Source: an uncultured Muribaculaceae bacterium (GTDB lineage: Bacteria > Bacteroidota > Bacteroidia > Bacteroidales > Muribaculaceae). Taken from it: a stretch of DNA of 64,000 nt. The stretch covers positions 1 through 64,000 of the forward strand of contig CABUTS010000004.1 in the NCBI GenBank assembly GCA_902494515.1, given 5' to 3'. Positions within the stretch are counted from its first letter, which is position 1. The number at the start of each line of letters is the position of its first letter. Under the pieces are notes generated by a model. It was not told the origin of the DNA, made no database searches, and saw only the letters and a list, made by a program, of their open reading frames with translations. This document shows positions 53,617-62,914 of the stretch, in pieces. Position numbers and translations under genes: made by a program.

Positions 53617-53653
53617 CAATAGTTCCCTGCACACAGTAAGTTATTGATTTATA

Positions 53654-53696
53654 TGCTCCCATCTGCCTTAGGCGACAAACCAGGCAGGTGGGAGCA
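53654..53696 (+). terminator. Terminator after the hybrid sensor
   Basis: A 15-bp stem with one wobble pair (53654-53668 with 53682-53696), 38 bp after the stop codon. No long T-run follows on the plus strand. Confidence 0.6.
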
Positions 53697-53766
53697 ACAT
53701 TTGTGACATATCCCCGGCTGCAGTTGCAAACAGCAACAAACGTGGCCTATCAAACGCCGCCGTATT

Positions 53767-53799
53767 TTTGGAATTCACTGCTGCCGGGAAGTAATTTTG
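53767..53799 (+). promoter_or_regulatory. Promoter of the SusC/SusD operon
   Basis: TTTG at 53767-53770, 21 bp, TAATTTTG at 53792-53799, about 50 bp before the susC-like start. The upstream stretch 53700-53766 holds no strict repeat that I can name as the sensor's binding site. Confidence 0.6.
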
Positions 53800-53848
53800 C
53801 ATCACGAATTTTAAAAAATCAATCTTCATTAATTAACCTCTAAATCTA

Positions 53849-56800
53849 ATGAAAGCAATAATTTCATTAATGCTGATGGCTTTAGTCTCAATCGGGCTTC
53901 ACGCCGAGGTCCGATTGCAGGGCACGGTCATCGGCGAGAATGACGGCGAGCCTCTGATCGGAGCCACGGTTGCTGTCACCGGCACAGGCACCGGCACGAG
54001 CACTGATCTCGACGGACATTTCTCAATCACTGTTCCCGACGGCAAGAAAACCATCACGGTATCATACGTCGGGTATGAACCTCAGACAGTCGATATCTCC
54101 GGCAAGACGGAAATCAATGTCACACTGAAGGAAGCGGCCAGCGCACTCTCGGAAGTCGTAGTGGTCGGTTACGGTACAATGCGCAAGCGCGACCTTTCGG
54201 GCGCCGTGTCGCAGATCAAAGCCGAAGACATCATGAAGGGTGGCGCGATGGATGTGTCGCACGCCCTGCAGGGAAAACTCGCCGGTGTGCAGGTGCAGCA
54301 GAGCGACGGTACCCCCGGCGGCGGTGTGACTATCACCGTCCGTGGTGCCAACTCCTTCCAGACCAATTCGCAGCCCCTCTACATCGTCGACGGTGTCCCC
54401 TTCGAAACGGGCGACACCCCCAGCAACTCCGACTCACAGAACACCACCACCAACCCGCTGAGCTTCATCAACCCCAACGATATCGCCAGCCTCGAGGTAC
54501 TCAAGGATGCATCTGCAACCGCCATCTACGGCTCCCGCGGCGCCAACGGTGTGGTCATCATCACTACAAAGAAGGGTCAGGCAGGCAGCACCAAGGTAGA
54601 GCTTACCGCCAACTTCGCCGTGTCGAAGATTGCCCGCAAGCTCGATGTGCTCCAGCCTTTCACCTACGCCAACTATATTAATGAACAGACACTGAATTCC
54701 CGTTTCTACGAGGGTTCGATGGCATCCCGTCTCCCCTACGACGGCACATGGGGCTACAAATATCTCGGCAACGGCCGCCCGGATTACTCCACCGGCGAAT
54801 ACACTCCGAAGCCCGAAGACTTCCTGAATCCCGGCTGGTACCGCGACGAATACGGCAACTACTCGCAGGTGGGCGTCGCCGACTGGCAGGACCTCATCTA
54901 CCGTACCGGCATCAGTCAGGACTACAACCTCTCGGTTTCCGGCGGCGACGACAAGGGATACTACCTCTTCTCGGGAAGTTTCTCGGACCAGGACGGTATC
55001 ATCAAGGGCTCCGGCTACCAGCGCTACACCTTTCGCGTGAATATCGCGCGCCACATCACCAACTGGCTTGAAATCGGAACCAACCAGAGCTTCACCCACT
55101 CGAGCACCGACTTCGCCAAGACAACCTCCGACCAGTCCGGCGTAATCCGTTCGGCTCTTGTATTCCCCCCGACCTACGATCCCGACATGGAGCAGACCCA
55201 GTCCGACCAGCTGTCGTGGCTCGCCGCCAACCCCTCGGCTTACGTCAACAACGCCCGCGACCAGGTGAAGGGTATCAACTGGTTCTCCTCGTCGTTCGTT
55301 GAACTGACTCTGACCGACTATCTGAAATTCCGCCAGAACCTCGGTATCTCCTATACCGACAATCATCGCGGCGCCTATTATGACCGCTCGACCTACGAGG
55401 GCAAAGCGCCGACCAACGGCAAGGCTTACAAAGGTTCCGACCGCTGGCAGGGGCTGACGATGGAGTCGATTCTCACCTTCAACAAGGAGTTCAATCCCAA
55501 CCATCACCTGAACGTGATGGGCGCCTTCACCTTCGAGAGCGGCACATGGCACAACGAGGCTGTGTCGGCCACCAACTTCCCCGACGACATGACGATGGAC
55601 TTCGACATGAGCCGCGCCCTTGACAAGGCAGTCCTGGCATCCTCGACCGGCACCCAGCGTCTGGTTTCGTTCCTCGGACGCGCCAACTACTCGCTGATGG
55701 ACCGCTACATCTTCACCGCCAGCGTCCGTACCGACGGCAGCTCCAAGTTCATCACCAAGAACAAGTGGGCCACTTTCCTCTCCGGCGCCGTGGCATGGCG
55801 TATCTCCGAGGAGAAGTTCCTCCGCGACCTGAACATCTTCCAGAACCTCAAGCTCCGCGCCAGCTACGGCGAGACCGGTAACCAGGGCATCGGCGCCTAC
55901 CGCACCATTCCGCAGCTCGGTTCGGCCAACTATCCTTTCGGCGGCTCCCTCTCGGCCGGCTCCTCGATGACCTCCGACCCCGTCAGCGACAATCTCCGCT
56001 GGGAGACAACCCGCCAGTGGAACCTCGGTCTCGACGCCGCCTTCTTCAACGACGGCCGTCTGCACTTCACCGTCGATTATTATTACAAGAAAACCCGCGA
56101 CCTGCTCCAGGATGTTGTAATCCCCGGTTCCACAGGTTTCCAGCAGATGACCGTCAACATGGGTAACGTCTCCAACGAAGGTCTCGAAATCACCGCCGGA
56201 TTCAACAATATCCTGCGCAATACTCCGGTACAGTGGAGCATCACGGGCAACATCGCCTGGAACAAGAGCAAGATTTCCGGTCTCCCCTCCGACCAGTTCG
56301 CCCGCAAGCTCTGGAGTTCGGCCGACGAGGTCTTCATCCAGCGCAACGGCTGCCCCATCGGCGCCATCTACGGCTACGTTGAGGACGGGTTCTATGACAA
56401 CGAAGCCGAAGTCCGGGCAGATCCGCAGTACACCAACGCCAGCGACGCCACCGTTAAGGCCATGATCGGCGAAATCAAATACCGCGACCTTGACGGCGAC
56501 GGACAGATTACCGCAGACAAAGACCGCTGCATCATCGGCGACACCAACCCCGACTTCGTCTACGGTATCACCAACAACCTGACCTGGAAAAACTTCAATC
56601 TCTCCTTCATGTTCCAGGGCACATGCGGCAACGACATTTTCAACGGTAACCTCATGGACGTGAAGATGGGCAATGTCGGCAATATCCCGCAGTTCGCCTA
56701 CGACGGCCGATGGACAGCCGAGAATGCCGCCAACGCCACCTGGCCCCGCGCTACCGCCGGCTACAACCGCAACTTCAAGCTCTCAAACCGCTATGTCGAG

Positions 56801-57040
56801 GACGGTTCCTACTTCAAGCTCAAGAACATCACCCTCGGATACAACTGGATGAACCCGTTCAAGGGTGTTTCGGCAATCAAGCTCTCCTTCACCGCCACGA
56901 ACGTCTTCACCATCAGCAACTACTCCTGGATGGATCCCGACGTCAACGCCTTTGGCGGCGACTCCTCGCGCCGCGGTGTCGACATCTACTCCTACCCGAG
57001 TGCCCGCACCTTCTCCTTCGGACTTAACATGAGTTTCTAA
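53849..57040 (+). CDS. SusC/RagA-family TonB-linked outer membrane protein
   Basis: A 1063-residue outer membrane importer for oligosaccharides. Signal peptide (1-19), a carboxypeptidase-regulatory-like domain (about 22-95; GTVIGENDGEPLIGATV), the TonB-box-like stretch SEVVVVGYGT, a plug domain with GVQVQQSDGTPGG and IYGSRGANGVVIITTK, then a 22-strand barrel ending ARTFSFGLNMSF. Full length. First gene of the polysaccharide locus operon; followed by susD after 18 bp. Confidence 0.95.
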   Translation: MKAIISLMLMALVSIGLHAEVRLQGTVIGENDGEPLIGATVAVTGTGTGTSTDLDGHFSITVPDGKKTITVSYVGYEPQTVDISGKTEINVTLKEAASALSEVVVVGYGTMRKRDLSGAVSQIKAEDIMKGGAMDVSHALQGKLAGVQVQQSDGTPGGGVTITVRGANSFQTNSQPLYIVDGVPFETGDTPSNSDSQNTTTNPLSFINPNDIASLEVLKDASATAIYGSRGANGVVIITTKKGQAGSTKVELTANFAVSKIARKLDVLQPFTYANYINEQTLNSRFYEGSMASRLPYDGTWGYKYLGNGRPDYSTGEYTPKPEDFLNPGWYRDEYGNYSQVGVADWQDLIYRTGISQDYNLSVSGGDDKGYYLFSGSFSDQDGIIKGSGYQRYTFRVNIARHITNWLEIGTNQSFTHSSTDFAKTTSDQSGVIRSALVFPPTYDPDMEQTQSDQLSWLAANPSAYVNNARDQVKGINWFSSSFVELTLTDYLKFRQNLGISYTDNHRGAYYDRSTYEGKAPTNGKAYKGSDRWQGLTMESILTFNKEFNPNHHLNVMGAFTFESGTWHNEAVSATNFPDDMTMDFDMSRALDKAVLASSTGTQRLVSFLGRANYSLMDRYIFTASVRTDGSSKFITKNKWATFLSGAVAWRISEEKFLRDLNIFQNLKLRASYGETGNQGIGAYRTIPQLGSANYPFGGSLSAGSSMTSDPVSDNLRWETTRQWNLGLDAAFFNDGRLHFTVDYYYKKTRDLLQDVVIPGSTGFQQMTVNMGNVSNEGLEITAGFNNILRNTPVQWSITGNIAWNKSKISGLPSDQFARKLWSSADEVFIQRNGCPIGAIYGYVEDGFYDNEAEVRADPQYTNASDATVKAMIGEIKYRDLDGDGQITADKDRCIIGDTNPDFVYGITNNLTWKNFNLSFMFQGTCGNDIFNGNLMDVKMGNVGNIPQFAYDGRWTAENAANATWPRATAGYNRNFKLSNRYVEDGSYFKLKNITLGYNWMNPFKGVSAIKLSFTATNVFTISNYSWMDPDVNAFGGDSSRRGVDIYSYPSARTFSFGLNMSF

Positions 57041-57058
57041 TACCCCCTGAATTACGAT

Positions 57059-58822
57059 ATGACAATGAAAAAAATTCTATATAAAGCCAAGTCGCTTATC
57101 CTCATGTCGGCGCTTGCCGCGACCTTTGCCGGAGGATTCACTTCCTGCAACGATTACCTCGAGGAAAAGCCCAGTCATCTGGTGGTGCCCGATCAGCTGG
57201 GCGATTCGCAGGAAGCCTGCGACCAGTGGGTTGCAGGTGTCTACTCCAAGTGGATCAACGATATGTTCCGCTGGTCAAACTTCCCCAAGGTGCTGGAACT
57301 CGACGCCGACTATACCTCCGGTCCCGACTGGTGCTTCTCCTCGATTGGCGCCGGCAACTTCCAGGGGGATGCTTCGGCCATGAACACCATGTGGTTCGGC
57401 TGCTACGCCATTATCTCCCGCGCCCGTCTGGCCGAGACCTACATCTCGAAGATGAATTCAATCTCCGAGGACTATAAGAACAACGCTCTGGGCGAAATTC
57501 ATTTCCAGGAAGCGTTCGCATACTTCCTGCTGGTCCGTGCCTACGGAGCAGTGCCTATCCGCGAGAAGCATATCACCGAGGGCGAACCCGCGGATGCTCC
57601 CCGCCAGCCCGTGGAGAAGGTTTACGAGCGCATCATCACCCTGCTTGAGGATGCCGCCTCGAAGCTCTACCCCGTCGACAGCCCGAACTACCGCGCCGGC
57701 CATGTCAGCGCCGGAGCCGCCGCCGGCATGCTCGCCAAAGTCTACGCCACCATGGCCTCGGCAGCCATGCCTGCCGGAACAATGGTTAACGTCCGCACCG
57801 GTCAGCCCTGGGAATACCGCGGCGACAAGAAATATCACGCCGGTCTGGTGAATGTCCCCATCGCCAAGCGTGCGGTCGACGGTTATGAGAACATGGACGC
57901 CAAGGCTCTCTACGGGAAAGCCGCGCAGTGGGCCAAGGATGTGATTGACGGCAAGTATGGCCGCCACACCCTGCTGGACTACGACCGTCTCTGGACCAAA
58001 GCCGCCTGCAACGAGAGTGAATTCATGTTCTCCATCCAGTCCATCAACGGCAACGAAATCTACTCCAACGCCATCCACAACTACTATGCCGGCACCTTCG
58101 GCGCCTCCTCCGACATCATCGTAGAGGGTCACTGGGTCGGCAACACCACCCACTGGTACAATCTCTTCGAGTCGCAGGACCGCCGCATCGTCGACGGTGT
58201 ACAGCACCGTTTCCGCTACACCTATAATGAGGAGAAGGGCCAGGGTATGTACTACCCCGCCAACGAGGAATGGAAAATCAAAGCCACCGGCTACAACAAC
58301 AACGACGAATATGTCGCCGACCCCGTGGCTCCCTTCAACGACGGAATCCAGTATTACAACAACGACGGCTCGGAGTGCATCGCCTTCACCACCAAGTATT
58401 CTGATGTCACCGACCCGACTATAAAGTTCGCCGACGTCAACTGGCCCTTCCTGCGCTACGCCGATGTGCTGCTGATCTACGCTGAGGCCATGGCTGAGAC
58501 CGACCATTCCGACGTGGCTGTGACTTACCTGAATCAGGTGCGCACCCGCTCCGAAGCGACTCCCGCCACCGACCCGGGCGATCTGGTGAAACTTCGCTCG
58601 CTCATCCTCGAGGAGCGCGCCCGCGAGTTCGGCTGCGAGGGCGACCGCCGCTGGGATCTGCTCCGCTGGGGCATCTACCTCGACGCCATGAACGCCATCG
58701 GCGGCCGCGACGAATGCGACATCCTCAAGAACCGCTCCGAGCGTCACCTCCTCTACCCCATCCCTCAGGATGAAATCAACTCCAACAATCTCATCAACGA
58801 AAACAATCCCGGTTGGAACTAA
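57059..58822 (+). CDS. SusD/RagB-family nutrient-binding lipoprotein
   Basis: A 587-residue outer-membrane lipoprotein that caps the SusC barrel and holds the glycan. Lipobox FTSC near residue 30, followed by NDYLEEKP; tetratricopeptide-like helices in the N-terminal half (EIHFQEAFAYFLLVRAYG); the typical C-terminus LILEERAREFGCEGDRRWDLLRWG. ATG 57059 or the in-frame ATG 57065 may start it. Confidence 0.95.
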   Translation: MTMKKILYKAKSLILMSALAATFAGGFTSCNDYLEEKPSHLVVPDQLGDSQEACDQWVAGVYSKWINDMFRWSNFPKVLELDADYTSGPDWCFSSIGAGNFQGDASAMNTMWFGCYAIISRARLAETYISKMNSISEDYKNNALGEIHFQEAFAYFLLVRAYGAVPIREKHITEGEPADAPRQPVEKVYERIITLLEDAASKLYPVDSPNYRAGHVSAGAAAGMLAKVYATMASAAMPAGTMVNVRTGQPWEYRGDKKYHAGLVNVPIAKRAVDGYENMDAKALYGKAAQWAKDVIDGKYGRHTLLDYDRLWTKAACNESEFMFSIQSINGNEIYSNAIHNYYAGTFGASSDIIVEGHWVGNTTHWYNLFESQDRRIVDGVQHRFRYTYNEEKGQGMYYPANEEWKIKATGYNNNDEYVADPVAPFNDGIQYYNNDGSECIAFTTKYSDVTDPTIKFADVNWPFLRYADVLLIYAEAMAETDHSDVAVTYLNQVRTRSEATPATDPGDLVKLRSLILEERAREFGCEGDRRWDLLRWGIYLDAMNAIGGRDECDILKNRSERHLLYPIPQDEINSNNLINENNPGWN

Positions 58823-58836
58823 AAAGAAACACAATC

Positions 58837-60018
58837 ATGTACAGCAAGTTATATATCCCCGCTCTTCTGCTGGCAGCCACTTTTGCATCATGCTCCGACG
58901 TGGTGCACTATGAGGAGGACGCTGTCGACATCTTCGAGTCCAACGGGGCACCGGTTATCAACGCCATCTACGACATCTCCGACACCGAGGGCACAGCTCC
59001 CCTCGACGGGGGCTCGCTGAACCAGATGATCCGAATCAGCGGCGCAAACCTGAGCCACGCCACCGAGATCACCTTCAACGGAATCCCCGTAGACCTCACT
59101 CAGGTCTACGCCACCTCGGCCAACAGCTACATCAAGATTCCCCGTGTGATTCCGGAGAATGTCACCAACGAGCTGGTCTACACTACCGGGCTCGGCACCG
59201 TACGGCGCGAATTCACCGTCGACATCCCGAGCCTCCGCCTCGAAGGTCTGGCCAACGAGTTCTGCGCCGCCGGCGAGAGCGTCCAGGTCAACGGCGAATA
59301 CTTCGACCTCTTCGGTTTCGGTCAGGAGGGAACGGCAGCCAGCATCCGCATCAACGGCACAACCCTCGAGGTCGATTCCCTCACCGAGAACTATATGAGC
59401 ATCGTTATCCCCGAGAATACTCCCGACAACTCCCTGATTGAGTTCGCCTGGACCGAAGTCGGCGGCAAACAGTACAGCAAGAAGATTCCGTTCCGCTACA
59501 AGGAATACATCTTCATGCCCGACCTCAACGCCGTGGGCTGGTGGGATTCCTCGGTTAAGAAGTACATCACCGACGGTTCGCAGGCCGGCGAGCCCGTATC
59601 ATGCTACGGCAACTACTTCCATCTTACCGGTCACTTCGACCAGTGGGGATGGAACTCCTTCGGCGGCGGTTTCAACTGGCCCGGTCTCGACTGCCGCGAG
59701 AATCCTCAGGACTTTGTGTTCAAGTTCGAGATCTGCTCCGCAGCCTCCAACCCCTTCTATGATTCCGAAGGCTACGGCTACCAGTTCGGCCTGAACGACT
59801 CCGACCTGTCGCCCTGGAACCCCTCGGTGGGCGTGAGCTTCAACACCTACGGCGAATGGCGCACCGTATCCATTCCTTTGGATAAAGTTTCCTCCAAAGG
59901 ACTGCCTGAGCCCAACACATGGTGTAACTTCGTGATGGTGATGCAGCCAAACACCTCCGGCGGCTGGGACGTGAACCACAGTTTCGCAAACTTCCGCGTA
60001 GAGCCGGCTGAATTCTAA
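58837..60018 (+). CDS. Surface glycan-binding lipoprotein (SusE-position)
   Basis: A 393-residue lipoprotein at the place of SusE/F. Lipobox FASC near residue 19, an IPT/TIG-like domain (about 40-130; IRISGANLSHATEITFNG), a second Ig-like domain (about 130-215; FCAAGESVQVNGEYF), and a C-terminal carbohydrate-binding domain (about 215-393) rich in Trp/Tyr/Phe (HFDQWGWNSFGGGFNW). Homologous proteins bind beta-mannans or similar polymers in known loci, which fits the adjacent GH26. ATG 58837 is chosen; 58813 lacks a signal. Confidence 0.85.
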   Translation: MYSKLYIPALLLAATFASCSDVVHYEEDAVDIFESNGAPVINAIYDISDTEGTAPLDGGSLNQMIRISGANLSHATEITFNGIPVDLTQVYATSANSYIKIPRVIPENVTNELVYTTGLGTVRREFTVDIPSLRLEGLANEFCAAGESVQVNGEYFDLFGFGQEGTAASIRINGTTLEVDSLTENYMSIVIPENTPDNSLIEFAWTEVGGKQYSKKIPFRYKEYIFMPDLNAVGWWDSSVKKYITDGSQAGEPVSCYGNYFHLTGHFDQWGWNSFGGGFNWPGLDCRENPQDFVFKFEICSAASNPFYDSEGYGYQFGLNDSDLSPWNPSVGVSFNTYGEWRTVSIPLDKVSSKGLPEPNTWCNFVMVMQPNTSGGWDVNHSFANFRVEPAEF

Positions 60019-60069
60019 TCGCCAAACACCGAAACAGCAGAATTCCAATCCTTATCCAGAACATTTAAA

Positions 60070-61524
60070 ATGAAAAAACATATATTATTATTCGCCGCAG
60101 GAATCATGGCGGCAGGAGCTATGCTCCTGACCTCCTGCGACGACGAGGCTGACAAGTTCCCGCCCAAACCGCAGCAGGACCCCGAGGCCGCTCCGAAGGT
60201 GCTCGCCACCCTCCCGGAAATGAACACCACCACCGCTCCGACCGGCACTGAAATCGTCATCGAATACGACCGGCAGATATACCTCACCCCGGTAACCACC
60301 ATCAGCGTGAACGGCGAGTTCATCGACGAAGGGGTCGAGGTCCGCGACGAAAAGAAACTCGTCATCCCTTACGTTACCTACCCCGGCCGCAAGTATACTG
60401 TCAACGTTACCAATCCATCGGTCCGCGACGAGAATTACAATTTCTCCGCGACTCTGGAATACAGTTTCGTCACCAAGGCTCTGAGCATCATCGACCCCGA
60501 TATGTTCCAGATCGCGTCGGCACCTGTCAATCCCTCGGCCACTCCGCAGGCCGTGCAGCTCTACAATCTGCTTGTCGAGAACTTCGGCAGCCGAGTATTC
60601 TCCGGCGCCGTGGCTCAGGGCTGCCACGATATCATCTCCGCCAACATTCTCAAGTCCATGACCGGCCAGCATCCTGCCATCAACTGCTTCGACTTCATGG
60701 AGCATTACCAGCAGGCTCCCGTGAACCCCTCGGGATGGGCCACATCGAACTACACCGACATCACTGTCGACAAGGACTGGGCCGAGAAAGGGGGCATCGT
60801 TTCCTATCAGTGGCACTGGCACGTTCCCAAGACCGAGGCCGACCGCGACAACTTCAACCAGTATGCCTTCTACTGCAACGGCGCCAACTCCAGCACCACT
60901 GACTTCTCGCCGGCCAACGCCCTGAAGGAAGGTACCTGGGAGAAAGCCATCATAGACCGCGACATCAACGCCGTGGCTGGTTATCTGCTCAAACTCCAGG
61001 AAGCAGGAATCCCCGTTCTGTGGCGTCCTCTCCATGAGGCTGCCGGCAATACCAACACCTACAACGGCGGCAAGGCATGGTTCTGGTGGGGCAACTCCGG
61101 TCCCGAAGTGTTCAAGGAACTCTGGGTGTATCTCTTCAACAGTCTGAAGGCTAAGGGTGTGAACAACCTGATATGGGTGTGGACCTCCTGCGGTAACGAT
61201 CCCGACTGGTATCCCGGCGACGAATATGTCGATGTCATCGGTCTCGACTACTACGAGAGCGACCCCGAAAAGTATCACCTCTCGCTGGCCGACAAGATGG
61301 GTATTCTTCACAGCATGTCGAACCATAAGGTTCTGGCTCTCTCGGAGGCCGGCGCGCTCCCCTCGATGGACGCCATCACTGCCGGCGGCGATATGTGGGC
61401 CTACATGATTCCCTGGAACGGCGAATACATCACCAACCCCGACATAAACTCCGCGTCGTTCTTCAAAGCCTTCTTCGATGATGAGCGTGTCATCACCCGC
61501 GACAAAATGATTCCTATCAAGTAA
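60070..61524 (+). CDS. Endo-beta-1,4-mannanase, GH26, lipoprotein
   Basis: A 484-residue cell-surface or periplasmic mannan hydrolase. Lipobox LTSC near residue 22, a Big_5/SbsA-like Ig domain (about 45-135), then the GH26 barrel (about 150-480). The acid/base Glu323 is in WRPLHEAAG and the nucleophile Glu426 in LALSEAGA; WTSCGNDPDWYPGDEYVD is typical of the family. The lipid anchor suggests it cuts galactomannan or glucomannan outside the cell for SusC/D. Confidence 0.93.
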   Translation: MKKHILLFAAGIMAAGAMLLTSCDDEADKFPPKPQQDPEAAPKVLATLPEMNTTTAPTGTEIVIEYDRQIYLTPVTTISVNGEFIDEGVEVRDEKKLVIPYVTYPGRKYTVNVTNPSVRDENYNFSATLEYSFVTKALSIIDPDMFQIASAPVNPSATPQAVQLYNLLVENFGSRVFSGAVAQGCHDIISANILKSMTGQHPAINCFDFMEHYQQAPVNPSGWATSNYTDITVDKDWAEKGGIVSYQWHWHVPKTEADRDNFNQYAFYCNGANSSTTDFSPANALKEGTWEKAIIDRDINAVAGYLLKLQEAGIPVLWRPLHEAAGNTNTYNGGKAWFWWGNSGPEVFKELWVYLFNSLKAKGVNNLIWVWTSCGNDPDWYPGDEYVDVIGLDYYESDPEKYHLSLADKMGILHSMSNHKVLALSEAGALPSMDAITAGGDMWAYMIPWNGEYITNPDINSASFFKAFFDDERVITRDKMIPIK

Positions 61525-61557
61525 ATCTGAATCGAAAGAACTTTAAATCAACAGATT

Positions 61558-62832
61558 ATGAAAACATTTCTTACTCTGGCAATGGCCGCTGCGTCGGTTA
61601 TGGCCATGAACGCCGAAACCATCTGGGAAGGCAACGTCTCCACCGGTTCGTGGGGCAGCGAGGCTGGCGTCTCCTGCGTGCAGATCGGCTCCGCCGCTTT
61701 TGCTACGGCTGCCGCCGGTGACAAAATCGTAGTCACTGTCAGCGATGTCGATGCCGGAACCGAATGGCCCAAATATGTCCTCAAGAACGCCGACGGATGG
61801 GGTGAACTCCCCGGCGGCGGCACAGTCGACACCACCGCCCCCGGCGACTACACCTCCGAACTTTCTGCCGAGGCTGTTGAAATCGTCAAAGCCAACGGCA
61901 TGATAATCCAGGGCGACGGCGTAACCCTCACCAAGGTTGAACTCCAGACCGCTTCGGCTTACAACTATGTAACCCTCTGGGAAGGAAACGGCGAAATCAA
62001 CTGGGATTTTGCCGAGGGTATGCCCAAGGTTCAGGGCAACACCGACCTCGCGGCAGTGAAGAACGGTGATGTCATTGCCTTCACCCTCACCGCTTTCAGC
62101 CAGAACCGCAACGACTGGCCAAAGGTTTCAATCCGCAACCTCGCCGATCAGGATATCGCCACCCTCGAACTCTGGGATTTCATCGGCATGCCCTTCCCCA
62201 TGGTCAAGAATATCGTCGTAACCGACGCCGAGGTCTGGAAGAACGGTTTTTACTGCGTCGGCCCTGCCGGAACTACCGTCACCAAGGTTGAGCTCGGCGT
62301 CAAGGCCGCCGGTTCGCAGAACGACAACGAAATCGTGCTCTGGGAGGGTGAACCCACTCTGCTGACCTGGGGCTCGCAGCTCGGCCAGACCTCCGCGACT
62401 ACCGCCGCCAAGCTCGCTGCCGGCAACACTCTCGTCGTTACCGTCAACTCTCTCGAGGCCTCCGAGGAATGGCCCAAGGTAATCTGCAACGACAACAGCT
62501 GGTCTCAGATTTTCTCCGTTGACCTCTGGGACTACAAAGACTCTGCCTTCCCTCTGGAAGCATCCCATGTACTGACCGCGGCCGACATCAACGGCATGAA
62601 GGACGGTTTCTTCTTCTGCGGCCCGGGCGCCACAATCTCCCGGATCGTGGTTAAGACCGGCGATGACTCCGGAATCACCGATATCATCGCAGGCGACCGT
62701 CAGGAAGGTCCCGTGAATGTCTATAGCATCACCGGTCAGCTCATCCGCGCGAATGTCGATCCGGCAAACGCTGCTGAAAATCTTGCATCAGGTATATATA
62801 TTATAAACGGTAAAAAAATGATTGTCAGGTAA
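61558..62832 (+). CDS. Extracellular three-repeat CBM-like protein with sorting-like C-terminus
   Basis: A 424-residue protein with a signal peptide (1-20) and three homologous domains of about 110-130 residues (about 20-138, 140-258, 259-365). Each begins with WEG, has an AGD/NGD..V.T/V strand, a central WPK and an end of the form VTKVEL or ISRIVVKT; aromatic residues are conserved and a carbohydrate-binding fold is inferred. The last 50 residues (VNVYSITGQLI, ASGIYIINGKKMIVR) have the form of a C-terminal sorting domain of the Por/type IX system. No catalytic motif is seen. It lies between GH26 and GH36 and likely binds mannan. Confidence 0.65.
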   Translation: MKTFLTLAMAAASVMAMNAETIWEGNVSTGSWGSEAGVSCVQIGSAAFATAAAGDKIVVTVSDVDAGTEWPKYVLKNADGWGELPGGGTVDTTAPGDYTSELSAEAVEIVKANGMIIQGDGVTLTKVELQTASAYNYVTLWEGNGEINWDFAEGMPKVQGNTDLAAVKNGDVIAFTLTAFSQNRNDWPKVSIRNLADQDIATLELWDFIGMPFPMVKNIVVTDAEVWKNGFYCVGPAGTTVTKVELGVKAAGSQNDNEIVLWEGEPTLLTWGSQLGQTSATTAAKLAAGNTLVVTVNSLEASEEWPKVICNDNSWSQIFSVDLWDYKDSAFPLEASHVLTAADINGMKDGFFFCGPGATISRIVVKTGDDSGITDIIAGDRQEGPVNVYSITGQLIRANVDPANAAENLASGIYIINGKKMIVR

Positions 62833-62914
62833 CAGTTTACCTGAGTTGTGTTCAGTAGTTGAGGCCCTCCGGGGTCTCAACCCTGAACATAATTAAAACC
62901 CCAGATCTTTACAC

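Noticed and set aside
54434..56065. Minus-strand 543-codon frame inside the SusC gene
   Set aside because: Antisense shadow of a full-length, motif-rich SusC gene; composition dominated by Val, Gly and Glu without domain signs.
57458..58834. Minus-strand 458-codon frame inside the SusD gene
   Set aside because: Antisense shadow; SusD is intact and in an operon on the plus strand.
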